Translations under genes and position numbers: made by a program | Shown here: positions 33,001-39,584 of the stretch, one piece after another | Layout of the letters: every line of letters starts with the position of its first letter | Numbering within the stretch: the stretch's first letter is position 1 | NCBI RefSeq assembly: GCF_000719285.1 | Contig: NZ_JOFS01000033.1 | Coordinates: forward strand, 38,408 to 102,407 | Direction of reading: 5' to 3' | Origin: Streptomyces bicolor | GTDB taxonomy: Bacteria > Actinomycetota > Actinomycetes > Streptomycetales > Streptomycetaceae | DNA: 64,000 nt | Notes under the pieces: generated by a model | Databases searched by the model: none | Seen by the model: only the letters and a program-made list of their open reading frames with translations | Told to the model about the DNA's origin: nothing

Positions 33001-35233
33001 ACCTGCTGTCGGGTACGGCGGTCACCGTGTCACGCCCGGTGAGGAGCAGTTCCCAGAACGCCTCGGGCGTCGAAGCACCGGGGAACCGGCAGGCCATGCC
33101 GAGCACCGCGATCGGCTGGTCACCGGGGTTCCGGCCGGAAGAGGCCGACGCAGGCTGGCCGCTCCTGTCGCCAGCGCCTGACACACCATCAATTTGACTA
33201 TTCGACAGGGGCAGTTGGGCCAGCACCTGCCGGGCCAGCGCAGCCACCGTGTCGTGATCGCGCAGCACCCCCGGCTCCACGGTGACGGAGAAGGCGTCCT
33301 CGATCCCGGCGAGCACCGCCATCGCCTTCAACGAGGAGCCTCCGAGCGCGAAGAACCGGTCGTCGCGCCCGATGTCCGCGGGCGGGAGCTCCAGGATCCG
33401 TGCCCAGATCCCCCGGACCACTTCCTCGACGTCACGACGCGAACGCGGTGCGGGCCCCTGCGGACCGTGCCCTTCCGCCCCGGTCGGCTCGGCCTCCTGC
33501 CGGACAGGCTGGGCCACCAGCGGTACAGGCGCGCCCTCGCGTCGGACGGACTCAGCCTCGGCCCGCGCCGCGGCCAGCCGCTCCTCGACCGCCGCGTACG
33601 CGCCCGCCTCGAACCGCGCACGCATCACACCGCGCCGCAGCTTGCCGCTGGTCGTGCGGGGAAACGCACCGGGCGGCAGTGGCAGCACCCGTACGTCGTC
33701 GTGTCCCAGCGCCTCCCGGACCCGGGCCGCCGCCGTGTCGAGCACCGCAAGGGCCGTGGCCGGGGCGGGTCGTGCCCACTGCACGAACACCACGACGCGG
33801 TCGCCCCCGGTGTCCGGATCGGTGGACCCGATCGCCGCGGCCGTCCCCTCGGGCAGTCCCGGCGTGGCGGCGGCGGTCTCCTCCAGATCGGGTGCGTGGA
33901 AGGTACGGCCGCCGACGAAGACGACGTCCTTGTGCCGGCCGGTGACGCACAGCCTCCCCCGGTCCAGGAAGCCGAGGTCGCCGGTGCGCAGCCAGCCGCC
34001 GGAGAACGCGTCGGCGCTCGCCTCGGGGCTGTGGTGGTAGCTGCAGGCGACCTGCGGACCGCGTACCTCGATGTGGCCGATCCGCCGGTCGGCGAGGGGT
34101 CTGCCGGAGTCGTCGGTGACGCGGATCTCGCAGTCCGGCACCGGGCGGCCCACGTCCATCAGTTCGACGGCGTCCGGTCCGGGCGCTACCGGAACAGCCC
34201 GGCCCCGGCTCAGCGCCGTCCGGTCCAGGGTCAGCGGTTCGGCGATCTCCCCGAGCGGCGGCACGGTCACGGCGAGGGTGGCCTCGGCCAGTCCGTACAC
34301 GGGCAGCATGGCCGTCGCCGCCAGCCCCGCCGGGCCGGCCTTGGCGGTGAACTCCCGCCACACGCGCGGTGCGATGGGCTCGGCGCCCACGAGCATCAGC
34401 CGTACGCGGCTCAGGTCCAGTCCGGCCCAGGTGCTGTCCGGCACCCGGCGCACCGCCAGCGCCAAGGCGAAGTTCGCCGCCGACAGCAGGGTCGCCCGGT
34501 GCCGCGTCACGGCTTCGAGCCAGCGGGCCGGGCGCTTGGCGAAGGTCAGCGGTTCGAGGCGCACCTGCTTCAGGCGCGCCGCCATGGGGACGAGATGGGT
34601 GCCTATCAGGCCCATGTCGTGGAAGTACGGCATCCAGGTCGCCACCACGTCGTCCGGGGTGATCGCCATGGCGGCGCGGATCTGCCGGAGGTTGGCGAGC
34701 ACCGCCTCGTGGGTGAGTTCCACGCCCTTCGGGGCGCCGGTGCTGCCGGAGGAGAACTGCAGGAAGGCGAGGTCCTGGGGGGCGCGCCGGGGCAGCGAGG
34801 CCGACGGGACGCCCTCGCGCAGCGCACTCAGGCGCAGGGCGCGCACGGGGCCCGGGACCTCGGCCAGCAGGGGTTCGGTGGCGTCGTCGACCACGACGGC
34901 CGGCCTGCCGAGGAACTCCCATACGGGGCCCAGCCGACGGGCCTCGGGGGCGAGCGGCACGGGCACGAGGCCCGCCGCCAGCGCGCCCCAGAACATCGGC
35001 TGGAAGTCCTCGCCGAGTTCCGCGAGCAGGGGGACGGGCGTGCCGGGCTCGAGTCCCGCCGCGCGCAGCCCTCCGGCCACGCGCAGGGCGTCGTCGCGGA
35101 GTTCGGCGAAGGTGACGGTGCGCTCGCCGCCGTCTCCGCGGACGTGGACGACGACCTGCTCCGGGGTCTCCTCGGCGGCGTGCAGCAGGATGTCGAGGAG
35201 CGTGGCGGCCGTGCGGCGCCCGGGAGTCGGCAT
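22868..35233 (-). CDS. Hybrid FAAL-PKS-NRPS megasynthase with acyl-ACP-reductase-like terminus
   Basis: One 4,121-residue assembly-line protein. The ATG at 35233 follows AGGAAGG. Domains, with approximate residues: fatty-acyl-AMP ligase 1-545 (SSGSTGAPKG, YFHDMGLIG); ACP (Ser634); KS 706-1117 (Cys869, EAHGTGT, NIGH); AT 1235-1520 (Ser1329, HAFHS, which indicates malonyl-CoA); KR 1815-2010 (TGGAGGLG, Tyr1961); ACP (Ser2148); C 2208-2634 (HHSAADG at 2347); A 2668-3165 (all core motifs; specificity residues read D-A-R-S-V-V-L-I-N, not matched to a known amino acid); PCP (Ser3226); C 3285-3709 (HHLIGDG at 3412); reductase-like domain 3728-4105. No DH, ER or TE was found. The inferred product is a beta-hydroxyacyl chain linked to one amino acid. 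All carrier and catalytic residues seen are intact. Confidence 0.93.
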   Translation of the reverse strand: MPTPGRRTAATLLDILLHAAEETPEQVVVHVRGDGGERTVTFAELRDDALRVAGGLRAAGLEPGTPVPLLAELGEDFQPMFWGALAAGLVPVPLAPEARRLGPVWEFLGRPAVVVDDATEPLLAEVPGPVRALRLSALREGVPSASLPRRAPQDLAFLQFSSGSTGAPKGVELTHEAVLANLRQIRAAMAITPDDVVATWMPYFHDMGLIGTHLVPMAARLKQVRLEPLTFAKRPARWLEAVTRHRATLLSAANFALALAVRRVPDSTWAGLDLSRVRLMLVGAEPIAPRVWREFTAKAGPAGLAATAMLPVYGLAEATLAVTVPPLGEIAEPLTLDRTALSRGRAVPVAPGPDAVELMDVGRPVPDCEIRVTDDSGRPLADRRIGHIEVRGPQVACSYHHSPEASADAFSGGWLRTGDLGFLDRGRLCVTGRHKDVVFVGGRTFHAPDLEETAAATPGLPEGTAAAIGSTDPDTGGDRVVVFVQWARPAPATALAVLDTAAARVREALGHDDVRVLPLPPGAFPRTTSGKLRRGVMRARFEAGAYAAVEERLAAARAEAESVRREGAPVPLVAQPVRQEAEPTGAEGHGPQGPAPRSRRDVEEVVRGIWARILELPPADIGRDDRFFALGGSSLKAMAVLAGIEDAFSVTVEPGVLRDHDTVAALARQVLAQLPLSNSQIDGVSGAGDRSGQPASASSGRNPGDQPIAVLGMACRFPGASTPEAFWELLLTGRDTVTAVPDSRWENAPDNAGLFGSFLPDPADFDAAFFGLDDEEARATDPQARIFLELAHEALERAGYAGPRRAGRRIGVFAAVSDSGYREILTAATDGDLAAHPGALTGNLPNLTAARLSQALDLDGPALAVDTACSSALVALHLARRSLQSGECDIAVVGGVQLALTPTGHRLLARAGALSPTGGGRPFGAAADGIVPGEGGAALVLSRLEDARRAGDPALALVRGTAVNNDGRSLSLLAPNPRTQREVITQAYGDCGIDPDAVSYVEAHGTGTPVGDPIEAQSLGHAFPPRTDGLPRLLGSVKANIGHLLNAAGMPGLVKTVLALQHRRIPPSPNTTTRAPYLERVAPGFELVTEQREWRTPGPLIAGVNAFGFGGTNAHAVLEEAPARMPSASSAAHGWTPDVSSPADGRATSVSPGSDGPHLLTLSARTAEALRASAADLAAHLRAHPELSEADICATVNAARDDAPHRLALVADGDLADRLAAAGTADFTVARSRPRTVFLIPGQGAQRPGQGRALYRSAPVFREVIDEASSLTGPVLGRSLAQWCLDPRVDPGELARTEVAQPLLVAFGVGLARQLGEWGLAADAVAGHSVGEIAAACVAGALSLAEAVGFAAERGRLVGELARPGAMAVVRGDEDTVADLVSASGGSLSVAAVNGPEQLVIAGAEDAVDRAVAELTGRGVATRRLRVSHAFHSPSLEPVLDPLGDAAKALTVKPAAVPMLSTVSGEWRPGLTPAYWQEHAVRPVRFGVAVARLVDEGYDHFVELGPGNTLGGAVRAVAGAQGAADVAVLTAGPAPDSASDAGSSGARALWETAGRLWARGAVLDRAALEVTVPAASDRTGRAARRPRVPVPTYPYQRTRHWPRKPGAGTVVRRLDWRDAPLIAAAGPRAVRLIGADRALAQAVTERLVGRGVTVVGEGRGDEPVPVAADAVVWLAGTAGSGDGGRPATDTDPRVAVSALRPVLDLLATFRARLLVVTEDAYATGASRQRTRPAQAIPHGFALALPDEHPGLAARSVDLSSQDPLDARVEALERELWSAHEPGAEGAFAWRSGRRLSRTPAHVPDTPAAVDALPPDGTYLITGGAGGLGSALARDLAGRGPCELILTGRSETAPDELLTELRAQGARARYQAADVSDTAAVDALFATLPPLDGVFHAAGTVWPGTLRAKTDAEIERVLVAKTRGTVLLAEALRRHGQTPSVCVAFSSLSSVLPGLAGALGDYAAANAFLDAFAAAERAAGRPWQAIGFGPVADAGLAAGSPVLQRLRDRGLSPMTARAAVAALRTAVATDAAHLLVTTSEPASGPASKRPSPDVTVDRLNGMRASAPPAPGTAGDDTHDSVPPAPGTARDGMRDSASPTPRTAPDGAPDPVIDPARVADLARRLLAEALHRAPDEIGEDEPFLGLGLDSLSAVDLARRLEAELGLPLPATLLFEYRTIGELATHLSGHRPTAAPDPAATGRRGEESTPRPLTPLQRAFLTTEALYEGVTAYGYIRQTVRGPLDPDLLGRALAHLAARHPMLRLRITTDVTDATNGTPPGQYTAPADPTDRAPRWYEVHQPDDTVPLLPDLEQRLYNRPFDLTSEAPVRATVVRDRGDAHLAHLLLVVHHSAADGYSLKILCEDLWSLYTALAHGRAPELPDARAEFADYADLVSAERRSPDFTRDQRYWRDRIADHTAAAPAPALPYDGDPEALPQPPLTHHQTAVDAPLTAALRELAARHEVSLFHLLLAVYGRCLARWSGQRAVAVNVARARREAPLPGIDRLVGPLADTLPVFADVDPDEPVTALAQRMRRIWREAEAHATLGSPDIAALRPATGPAPRTVAPAGFSFARFPVSHGRDWPVTVTPTAAATASAATRLGLLCWESDTALRLSWNHPAHLFRRETVERLAADYVGELRAVIGQASTATQPVTPPVAPPGSRVRGDDGIVHRLCAQFRATPTAVAVNTGGATLTYADLDSASAVLATRLRANGVRPGDLVGLLTEPGADTVVGVVGVLRSGAGWVPLDAGHPVARLRDQVNRTGVGVVVCHTATRAAAAELADVTPIAADDRSPAPVRTPPLPHADPDAIAYVIFTSGSTGRPKGVPITHRSMLNYLDWSLATFGYGPGDQLAQTASVCFDASVRQLLAPLLVGATIHTFSRDLVRDPEALLERIVNDRVTVWSSVPTLWERLLTAAETRAAQDGTPPDLTALRWVHVGGEALPAAHVRRWFDLLDTCGGPEHRVANLYGPTEATINATCHIIDTRPDDDVRQLPIGRPVAGTELAVVTEEGRPCPPGEAGELLIAGTGLTPGYLGEPHLTAEAFVERDGRRWYRSGDRVRRTADGALEFLGRLDDQVKVRGHRVELGEVEAALLTHPDVSRAAVLLADGRLVAYVEPRPGSGVPDARELRAFLARVLPPYMLPGRIRSIPAMPLTGTGKIDRGLLARDFETLRSEPPTPPGILPATRPGTPPVTPTEHTVARIWSALLDVPDVTREDDFFALGGDSIMVLELFARLRKELPAVPRPTTVYTHRTLSALAAALDTAATAPSPAPTPDSGSARFASPFPLTPSQRGFLLAETIDPGAGFGWLARFRLRGPLRHDVFQRAVDVLVARHPMLRTVFPAGARPPVQQELPDSLRLPVQAETLAHPDLLEERTAEEARRRLEPWAWPLLRLRLFTVTPAEHVLLVHAHHLIGDGYSAALLAGELLTVYDRLDRGLAPGLPALDSSFRDHVALSAVRPHPQGPEAEDYRARLRAPYTAPALRRPAPEGTEAQPAFHTTGFTLDADTTGALRRLARAAHRTPYAPLLTAYYRALAELTGQRDLVLGLAVTGREESTADAHRVFGPFAEAVALRPARPGGHGDDQLPSFEEDLRQLAAETDLARAEGPGDARTPAGLPRHAQFFFTFLDFTSVGSESVGGLTLHADESDTALAPPPVGTDVFLAVRPVADGEGLRVTVRASAAALTPREVAGFAEEIRRQLRDALSEVSEVAPAPARSGVGGRRRPHLDAALVGYLPAPHHLAALAGLPSESPGRGREEIRALLFPEGRARLLEETGTALGNTGFVALPLFADELAPGGGLAARTARAVEHAASLGARCVSLAGMIPSLTGYGYDVLRETTTSAAITTGHASTTVAVVKTVRAALAATGRRLDALSLAVVGCGSIGTSSLRLLLATAPSPPARLLLCDLPGSTARLKRLAADLSAGHPEMPVRVAESGRTLPASVYEADVIVTAVSGATALLDVDRLRPGTIVVDDSFPHCFDTARALDRMSRDQDVLVVGGGLLALDSTRTRLNEDLPAVASAGFAMRPGIPGTLASCRLESLLHAHLADSGRPPGDLPLIHGLVDLPRALAHWDAAEAAGVRPAPLHLLDRVLVDGEGLPLRRPDANPAPDPGGWRCP

Positions 35234-35369
35234 GCGCTTCCTTCCTCGTCGCACGGGCCGGGCCCGTGGACGCGCCCTCCCGGAGTCCAGTACCGGGCAG
35301 GAGCATTGATGATCATTCACCTGTACGACGACGAGTATCGTCGAACGGTTCACCGGGGAACCCGGGCGG
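35234..35369 (-). promoter_or_regulatory. Upstream region of the megasynthase gene
   Basis: The 136 bp between the SARP gene and the megasynthase contain the dyad CGACGA (35326-35331) / TCGTCG (35338-35343) and the palindrome ATGATCAT (35309-35316). AGGAAGG just before the ATG is a strong ribosome binding site. No second copy of the 9-mer repeat from the SARP promoter is seen here. Confidence 0.45.
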
Positions 35370-37370
35370 TCATCCGGCCAGGTCGCTCAGGTGGGTCGAG
35401 ACCGGGCCCAGGCTGAGCAAGCCGCTGCCGGCACCGGCCAGTTCGTTCGCCGCCGGGAGCAGGGCGGTGCGGGCGCGTTCCATGATCCGCCGGTCGCCGA
35501 GGGCAACCGCCGCTCGGGCGGTGAGGCACCAGAGGGCCTCCTGGAGGAGGTCGCGGGGCGGCTCCGGCGTCGCGTGGAGTGCCTCGACAGCCTCCGGGCG
35601 GTGGCCCCCGTCGAGGAGGAGCAGGGGACGCGCCCAGGGGGCGTACGGGCCCCAGTCCGTGTCCTCGTCGAAGGTGAGCGGCAGCGCGTGCCGCAGCCGC
35701 AGGCACAGCAGCGCGAGCGGCAGCAGTCCCTCGACGAGGCCCGGCATGCCCGCGCCGTGCAGCAGACCGGCCGCGTCCCGGTAGGCCGCCTCCGCTGCCG
35801 GCGCCGGTGCCCGGCCGCCGGCGTCCAGCCGCAGTGCGGCGTACCACCCGGTGAACACGCCCACCAGCGGCCGTTCATGCCGTACGGCAAGTGCGTCCGC
35901 GGCGGCCGCGTGGCGGTCGGCGGTGGTGAAGTCCCCGAGGGCGCAACGGGCCTGGAGGCGGACGAGGTGGCCGAGGATCTCGAAGTTGGGCAGGCCGTGC
36001 CGTGCGGAGAGCGCGACCAGCTCGGCGCCGATCCCGTCCCGGCGCGGCGCGAGACCCGCGCGGTCGAAGCACTGCATGAAGGACGCGTTGAGGGCGAACG
36101 CCAGCAGCATCGGATCGCCCAGCCCGCGGGCGATCTCCTCGGCCTGGCGGGCTGCCTGCGGACCGCGGGCGAGCCGGGTGCCGCGCGATTCCAGGGCGAT
36201 CGTGGCCAGCAACCGGGCCTTGGCCGCCTCGTGGCCCATGGGGGCAGCGCCCTGTTCGAGCGAAGCCGGGAACTTGGGGGAGGACAGGGCGGCGAGGGTT
36301 CGTTCGGCGGCCGCGACCACTTGTGCGGCCTGGTCCGGGTCGTCGAGGCGCGTCCAGATCGCCGGGACGTCGTAGGCGCCGATCACCCGGGCGGTCAGTT
36401 CGGCATCGCCCAGTTCCTCGGCTGCGGTGACGGCGGCCACCCGGTGGGCGCGGGCGGCCGGGAGTCCGCTGCCCCCGGTCACGGCGAGGCTGCGCAGCAG
36501 TGCGGCCGTCGACTCCAGGCGCGCCCGGGCGCCGGGCGGGACGGTGCGGTCGTAGGCGTCGGCGACCTGCTCCCAGACCCGGCCGGCGGGGTTGTCCGGC
36601 GTCCGGCCGAGGTGGTCGGCCTGCCGGAGGATGTCCGCCTCCAGGGCGCGCAGCCCCGGGCCCGGGTCGACACCCAGTTGCTCGGCGAGCAGCCCACGGG
36701 CCCGGCGCAGCACGTCCAGCGCGTCGGCCTGACGGCCGGTTCGGTACAGCGCCAGGGCCAGCAGGCGCCAGGCGTTCTCACGCCAGGGATGCTCGGCCGA
36801 GTGCGCCCGGAGGTCCGCGGCCGCCCGGTCGCCCTGGCCGAGGGACATCAGCGCCTCGGCACGCAGTTCCACGGCGTGCAGGCGCAGCTCGGCCAGGCGG
36901 CGGCCGTCCGTCCGCGCCCACGGCTGGTCGGCGAACTCCGCGTAGGCGGGGCCGCGCCACCAGCCGAGCGCCTCCTCCAGCCGTACGGCGGCCTCCTCGG
37001 GCGGCAGCGTCCCGGCCGCGGCGACCATCTGCTCGAAGCGCCAGGCGTCGACCGCGTCCGTCGAGGCACGCAGCGCGTAGCCCGGTCCGTCGGTGACCAG
37101 CAGCCGGGCCGGGGTGCGGGGCGGGCGGCCCGGTTCGAGGGCGCGGCGCAGCGCGGCGACGAAGGTGCGTACGGCGCCCACCGCGTCGGCGGGCGGGTCC
37201 GTCCAGAGGTCGTCGACCAGGCGGGAGACGGGCACGACGCGCCCCCGGGCGACGATGAGCCGGGCCAGCACCGAGCGGTGCCTCGGCCCCTTCAGGGAGA
37301 TCGGGTTCCCGTCCGTGTCCCAGGCCGTCACCGGTCCGAGCACACCGAAACCAGGGCTCACGTCCGTCAC
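35370..37370 (-). CDS. SARP/AfsR-type transcriptional activator with BTAD domain
   Basis: A 666-residue activator. An OmpR-type winged helix occupies about residues 8-100 (FGVLGPVTAWDTDGNPISL, LLVTDGPGYALRAS), followed by a bacterial transcriptional activation domain at about 105-250 (DAWRFEQMVAAA, GVDPGPGLRALEADIL). The last 400 residues are helical TPR-like repeats; no NB-ARC P-loop is seen, so this is a mid-size SARP, not a full AfsR. It starts with GTG and GGAGGG is just upstream. It is co-oriented with the megasynthase 136 bp downstream and is the obvious pathway-specific activator. Residues near SSPKFPASLEQGAAP come from a short interspersed repeat. Confidence 0.9.
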   Translation of the reverse strand: MTDVSPGFGVLGPVTAWDTDGNPISLKGPRHRSVLARLIVARGRVVPVSRLVDDLWTDPPADAVGAVRTFVAALRRALEPGRPPRTPARLLVTDGPGYALRASTDAVDAWRFEQMVAAAGTLPPEEAAVRLEEALGWWRGPAYAEFADQPWARTDGRRLAELRLHAVELRAEALMSLGQGDRAAADLRAHSAEHPWRENAWRLLALALYRTGRQADALDVLRRARGLLAEQLGVDPGPGLRALEADILRQADHLGRTPDNPAGRVWEQVADAYDRTVPPGARARLESTAALLRSLAVTGGSGLPAARAHRVAAVTAAEELGDAELTARVIGAYDVPAIWTRLDDPDQAAQVVAAAERTLAALSSPKFPASLEQGAAPMGHEAAKARLLATIALESRGTRLARGPQAARQAEEIARGLGDPMLLAFALNASFMQCFDRAGLAPRRDGIGAELVALSARHGLPNFEILGHLVRLQARCALGDFTTADRHAAAADALAVRHERPLVGVFTGWYAALRLDAGGRAPAPAAEAAYRDAAGLLHGAGMPGLVEGLLPLALLCLRLRHALPLTFDEDTDWGPYAPWARPLLLLDGGHRPEAVEALHATPEPPRDLLQEALWCLTARAAVALGDRRIMERARTALLPAANELAGAGSGLLSLGPVSTHLSDLAG
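36251..36285. repeat. Degenerate short interspersed repeat inside the SARP gene
   Basis: CCTGTTCGAGCGAAGCCGGG followed by AACTTGGGGGAG resembles a short palindrome-flanked repeat scattered through Streptomyces genomes. Its core TCGAGCGAAGCCG (36256-36268) recurs at 56447-56459. Here it is in frame and adds residues to the SARP without breaking it. Confidence 0.55.
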
Positions 37371-37401
37371 CTCCCTCCATCGTCGCGGGTCACCCCGGCG
37401 T

Positions 37402-37421
37402 TGCTCATCCAGTGCTCATCC
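37402..37421 (-). promoter_or_regulatory. Candidate SARP binding site: 9-mer direct repeat with 11-bp period
   Basis: TGCTCATCC occurs at 37402-37410 and again at 37413-37421, a spacing of 11 bp. SARP activators bind direct repeats spaced by 11 bp (one helical turn) overlapping the -35 region. The site lies 32-51 bp upstream of the SARP start and also within the divergent promoter of the hydrolase gene, so it may mediate autoregulation or control both genes. Confidence 0.6.
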
Positions 37422-37574
37422 GGTCGCAGGAGGATCGAAGAGCAAGATCCTCCTGACAGATCCCTCGAGGAGGTCCCCCGAGGTGATCCCAGCGAAGAAT
37501 CCCCCGCCGGGCCCTCGGTGGCACTCCTCGGAGGCATCCTCCACCCATCGAATCGCATCGGAAGGAGCGGAGCC

Positions 37575-38453
37575 GTGACCCCTGTCATCGCCGGCTTCGA
37601 TCATCACCGCGTCCCCGTCGCCGACGGGGTCTTCCTGCACACGGCCGTCGGCGGCTCCGGTACACCGGTCGTTCTGCTGCACGGCTTCCCGCAGACCCAC
37701 CTGATGTGGCGCCATGTGGCCGCCGATCTCGCGGCCGACCACACGGTGATCTGCCCGGACCTGCGCGGCTACGGCGCGAGCGACAAGCCGGCGGCAACGG
37801 ACGGCACCGTCTACGCCAAGCGCACCATGGCCGCGGACATCGTCGCCCTCGCCCGCGAACTGGGGCATGAGCGCTTCGGGTTGGCCGGGCACGACCGTGG
37901 CGCACTGGTGGCGTTCCGTGCCGCGCTGGACCACCCGGACACCGTCACCCACCTGGCCTGCCTCGATGTCCTGCCCACGCTGGACATGTGGGACGTCATG
38001 CACGGCGTCACCGCCGCCGTGGGCTTCCACCTCTTTTTCATGGCCCAGCAGCCGGACCTGCCCGAACGCATGATCGGCGCCGCCCCGGACACCTTCTTCG
38101 GTCACTTCCTCGACATCTGGACGACCGACCGGGGCGCCATTGCGCCGGAGGTCCGCGCCGCCTACCTCACGGCCTGCCGTGACGCGGTCCCCTCGATCGT
38201 CGCCGACTACCGGGCCTCCGCCGGCGTCGACATCGAGCACGATCGGGCCGACCGGGCGGCGGGAAGGACGCTCCGGATGCCGGTCGGTGTGCTCCAGCAG
38301 GACTGGGGCGCGGCCCTCGGCTTCGACGCCGCCGCGCTGTGGCGCGCCTGGGCGCCGGATCTGCGGCACACCACGGTCACCTGCGGTCACTTCATGGCCG
38401 AGGAGGCGCCGGACGACATCGCGAAGGCCTTGCGGGAACTGCTCGCCCGCTGA
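37575..38453 (+). CDS. Alpha/beta hydrolase, haloacetate-dehalogenase-like
   Basis: A 292-residue alpha/beta hydrolase. The oxyanion segment is VLLHGFPQTHLMW and the nucleophile elbow is LAGHDRGALV, with an aspartate nucleophile as in haloalkane/fluoroacetate dehalogenases and epoxide hydrolases; ICPDLRGYGASDKP is the family's second marker. The catalytic His is in TCGHFMAEEAP. It starts with GTG after GGAAGGAGC. It is divergent from the SARP gene and shares its promoter region, so it may be co-regulated with the biosynthetic gene. The true substrate is unknown, and dehalogenase annotation of this subfamily is often only nominal. Confidence 0.85.
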   Translation: MTPVIAGFDHHRVPVADGVFLHTAVGGSGTPVVLLHGFPQTHLMWRHVAADLAADHTVICPDLRGYGASDKPAATDGTVYAKRTMAADIVALARELGHERFGLAGHDRGALVAFRAALDHPDTVTHLACLDVLPTLDMWDVMHGVTAAVGFHLFFMAQQPDLPERMIGAAPDTFFGHFLDIWTTDRGAIAPEVRAAYLTACRDAVPSIVADYRASAGVDIEHDRADRAAGRTLRMPVGVLQQDWGAALGFDAAALWRAWAPDLRHTTVTCGHFMAEEAPDDIAKALRELLAR

Positions 38454-38460
38454 ACCACCA

Positions 38461-38503
38461 GGCGTCCGGGCGCGCCGGGCGTCCGGGCGCGCCGGGCGTC
38501 CGG
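38461..38503. repeat. 17-bp tandem repeat between convergent genes
   Basis: GGCGTCCGGGCGCGCCG occurs twice in tandem (38461-38477 and 38478-38494), followed by a third partial copy to 38503. Each unit contains the palindrome GGCGCGCC. It fills the gap between two convergent genes and may fold to stop transcription from both sides. Confidence 0.75.
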
Positions 38504-38517
38504 CACCCGGCGTCGGG

Positions 38518-39492
38518 CTACCAGCGCCCCGGCTCGGTCCCGATGATCGGCTCCGACGGTTTGCCGTCCACCCCGGCCGGCACCTCGCCGGCGAGCATCA
38601 CGCGGTGCATGATGCGGGGAAAGTCGAGGTGGGCGTTGTCGCCGGGCGCGAGATGGATGGTGGCCCGGTTGTCCCAGAAGGCCACGCTGCCCGGCTCCCA
38701 GCGGAAGCGGACCGTGTACTCGGGCCGTACCGCCTGCTCCAGCAGCATGTCGAGGATCGCCCGGCTCTCGGGCCGCGAGAGACCGGCGATCTGCTCGACG
38801 TAGTAGCCGTTGACGTACAGCACCCGCTCCCCCGTCTCCGGATGGACCCGCACCAGCGGATGCAGTGAGGCGACCTGATGGTCCAGCAGATGACGGACGT
38901 ACGCGTCGTCGCCGGGCCGGGGCTGGTAGCCGACGCCGAGCCGGTGCTCGGCGCGCAGGCCGTCCACGAACTCCCGCACCGGGGCGGACAGTCCGGCGTA
39001 CGCGGCCGCGAGGTTCGACCAGGTGGTGTCGCCGCCGTACGGTGGCACGGTCTCGGCGCGCAGGATCGTCGCGGCGGGCGGGTCGATGCGGGCGCCGTGG
39101 TCGCAGTGCCAGCCGCGCAGCAGGGTGTGGCGCCGACGGCGCAGCCACTCGTCGTGCTCCATGCCGAACTTCCCGCCCAGCTCCAGCCGGTCGGCGGTCG
39201 TCTCGATCTCGTGGAAGTCCGCCGGAGAGGCGCTCCCTCGCTTGCGCAGGACCACCGGTTCGCCGAACCGGCGCGCGAACGCCACATGCCCGGCGTGGTC
39301 CAGCCGCTGCCCGCGGAAGAACACGACCTTCCAGCGCAGCACCGCCGCCCGGATCGCGGCGACCGCGGCGTCGTCCAGGTCGGCGGCCAGGTCGACGCCC
39401 GTGATCTCCGCCCCGATGTGCCCGGCGACCGGTTTCACCTCGATCCCCGCGGCCTGTTCCGTCCCCTGCGCGGTGGCCCTGTCCGTCGTCAT
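38518..39492 (-). CDS. TauD/TfdA-family Fe(II)/2-oxoglutarate dioxygenase
   Basis: A 324-residue non-heme iron dioxygenase. The facial triad is visible: H and D in RGWHCDHG and the distal His in WDNRATIHLAPGD; the 2-oxoglutarate-binding Arg is in DFPRIMHRVM. GAEITGVDLAADLDD near the start is the classic TauD opening. Start ATG 39492 removes upstream residues that lack family similarity. Relatives oxidise taurine, alkyl sulfates, 2,4-D or unusual amino acids. It stands alone, with no sulfonate transporter, so the substrate is open; a tailoring role for the neighbouring PKS-NRPS is possible but unsupported. Confidence 0.9.
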   Translation of the reverse strand: MTTDRATAQGTEQAAGIEVKPVAGHIGAEITGVDLAADLDDAAVAAIRAAVLRWKVVFFRGQRLDHAGHVAFARRFGEPVVLRKRGSASPADFHEIETTADRLELGGKFGMEHDEWLRRRRHTLLRGWHCDHGARIDPPAATILRAETVPPYGGDTTWSNLAAAYAGLSAPVREFVDGLRAEHRLGVGYQPRPGDDAYVRHLLDHQVASLHPLVRVHPETGERVLYVNGYYVEQIAGLSRPESRAILDMLLEQAVRPEYTVRFRWEPGSVAFWDNRATIHLAPGDNAHLDFPRIMHRVMLAGEVPAGVDGKPSEPIIGTEPGRW

Positions 39493-39584
39493 GCGCACTC
39501 CGTCGATCGTCCGCACCGGCTCCCCCGGTCCGAGCCGGCTCCAGGAAGATCGTGACAGGGCGCGGCGGGCCTGGCGACAGGGCC

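Noticed and set aside
33194..35416. Long rightward open frame (740 codons) antisense to the loading ligase and first KS
   Set aside because: It mirrors the third-position GC bias of the real gene and has no domain signal.
38461..38503. Possible CRISPR-like repeats
   Set aside because: The 17-bp units are directly adjacent with no spacers; this is a simple tandem repeat.
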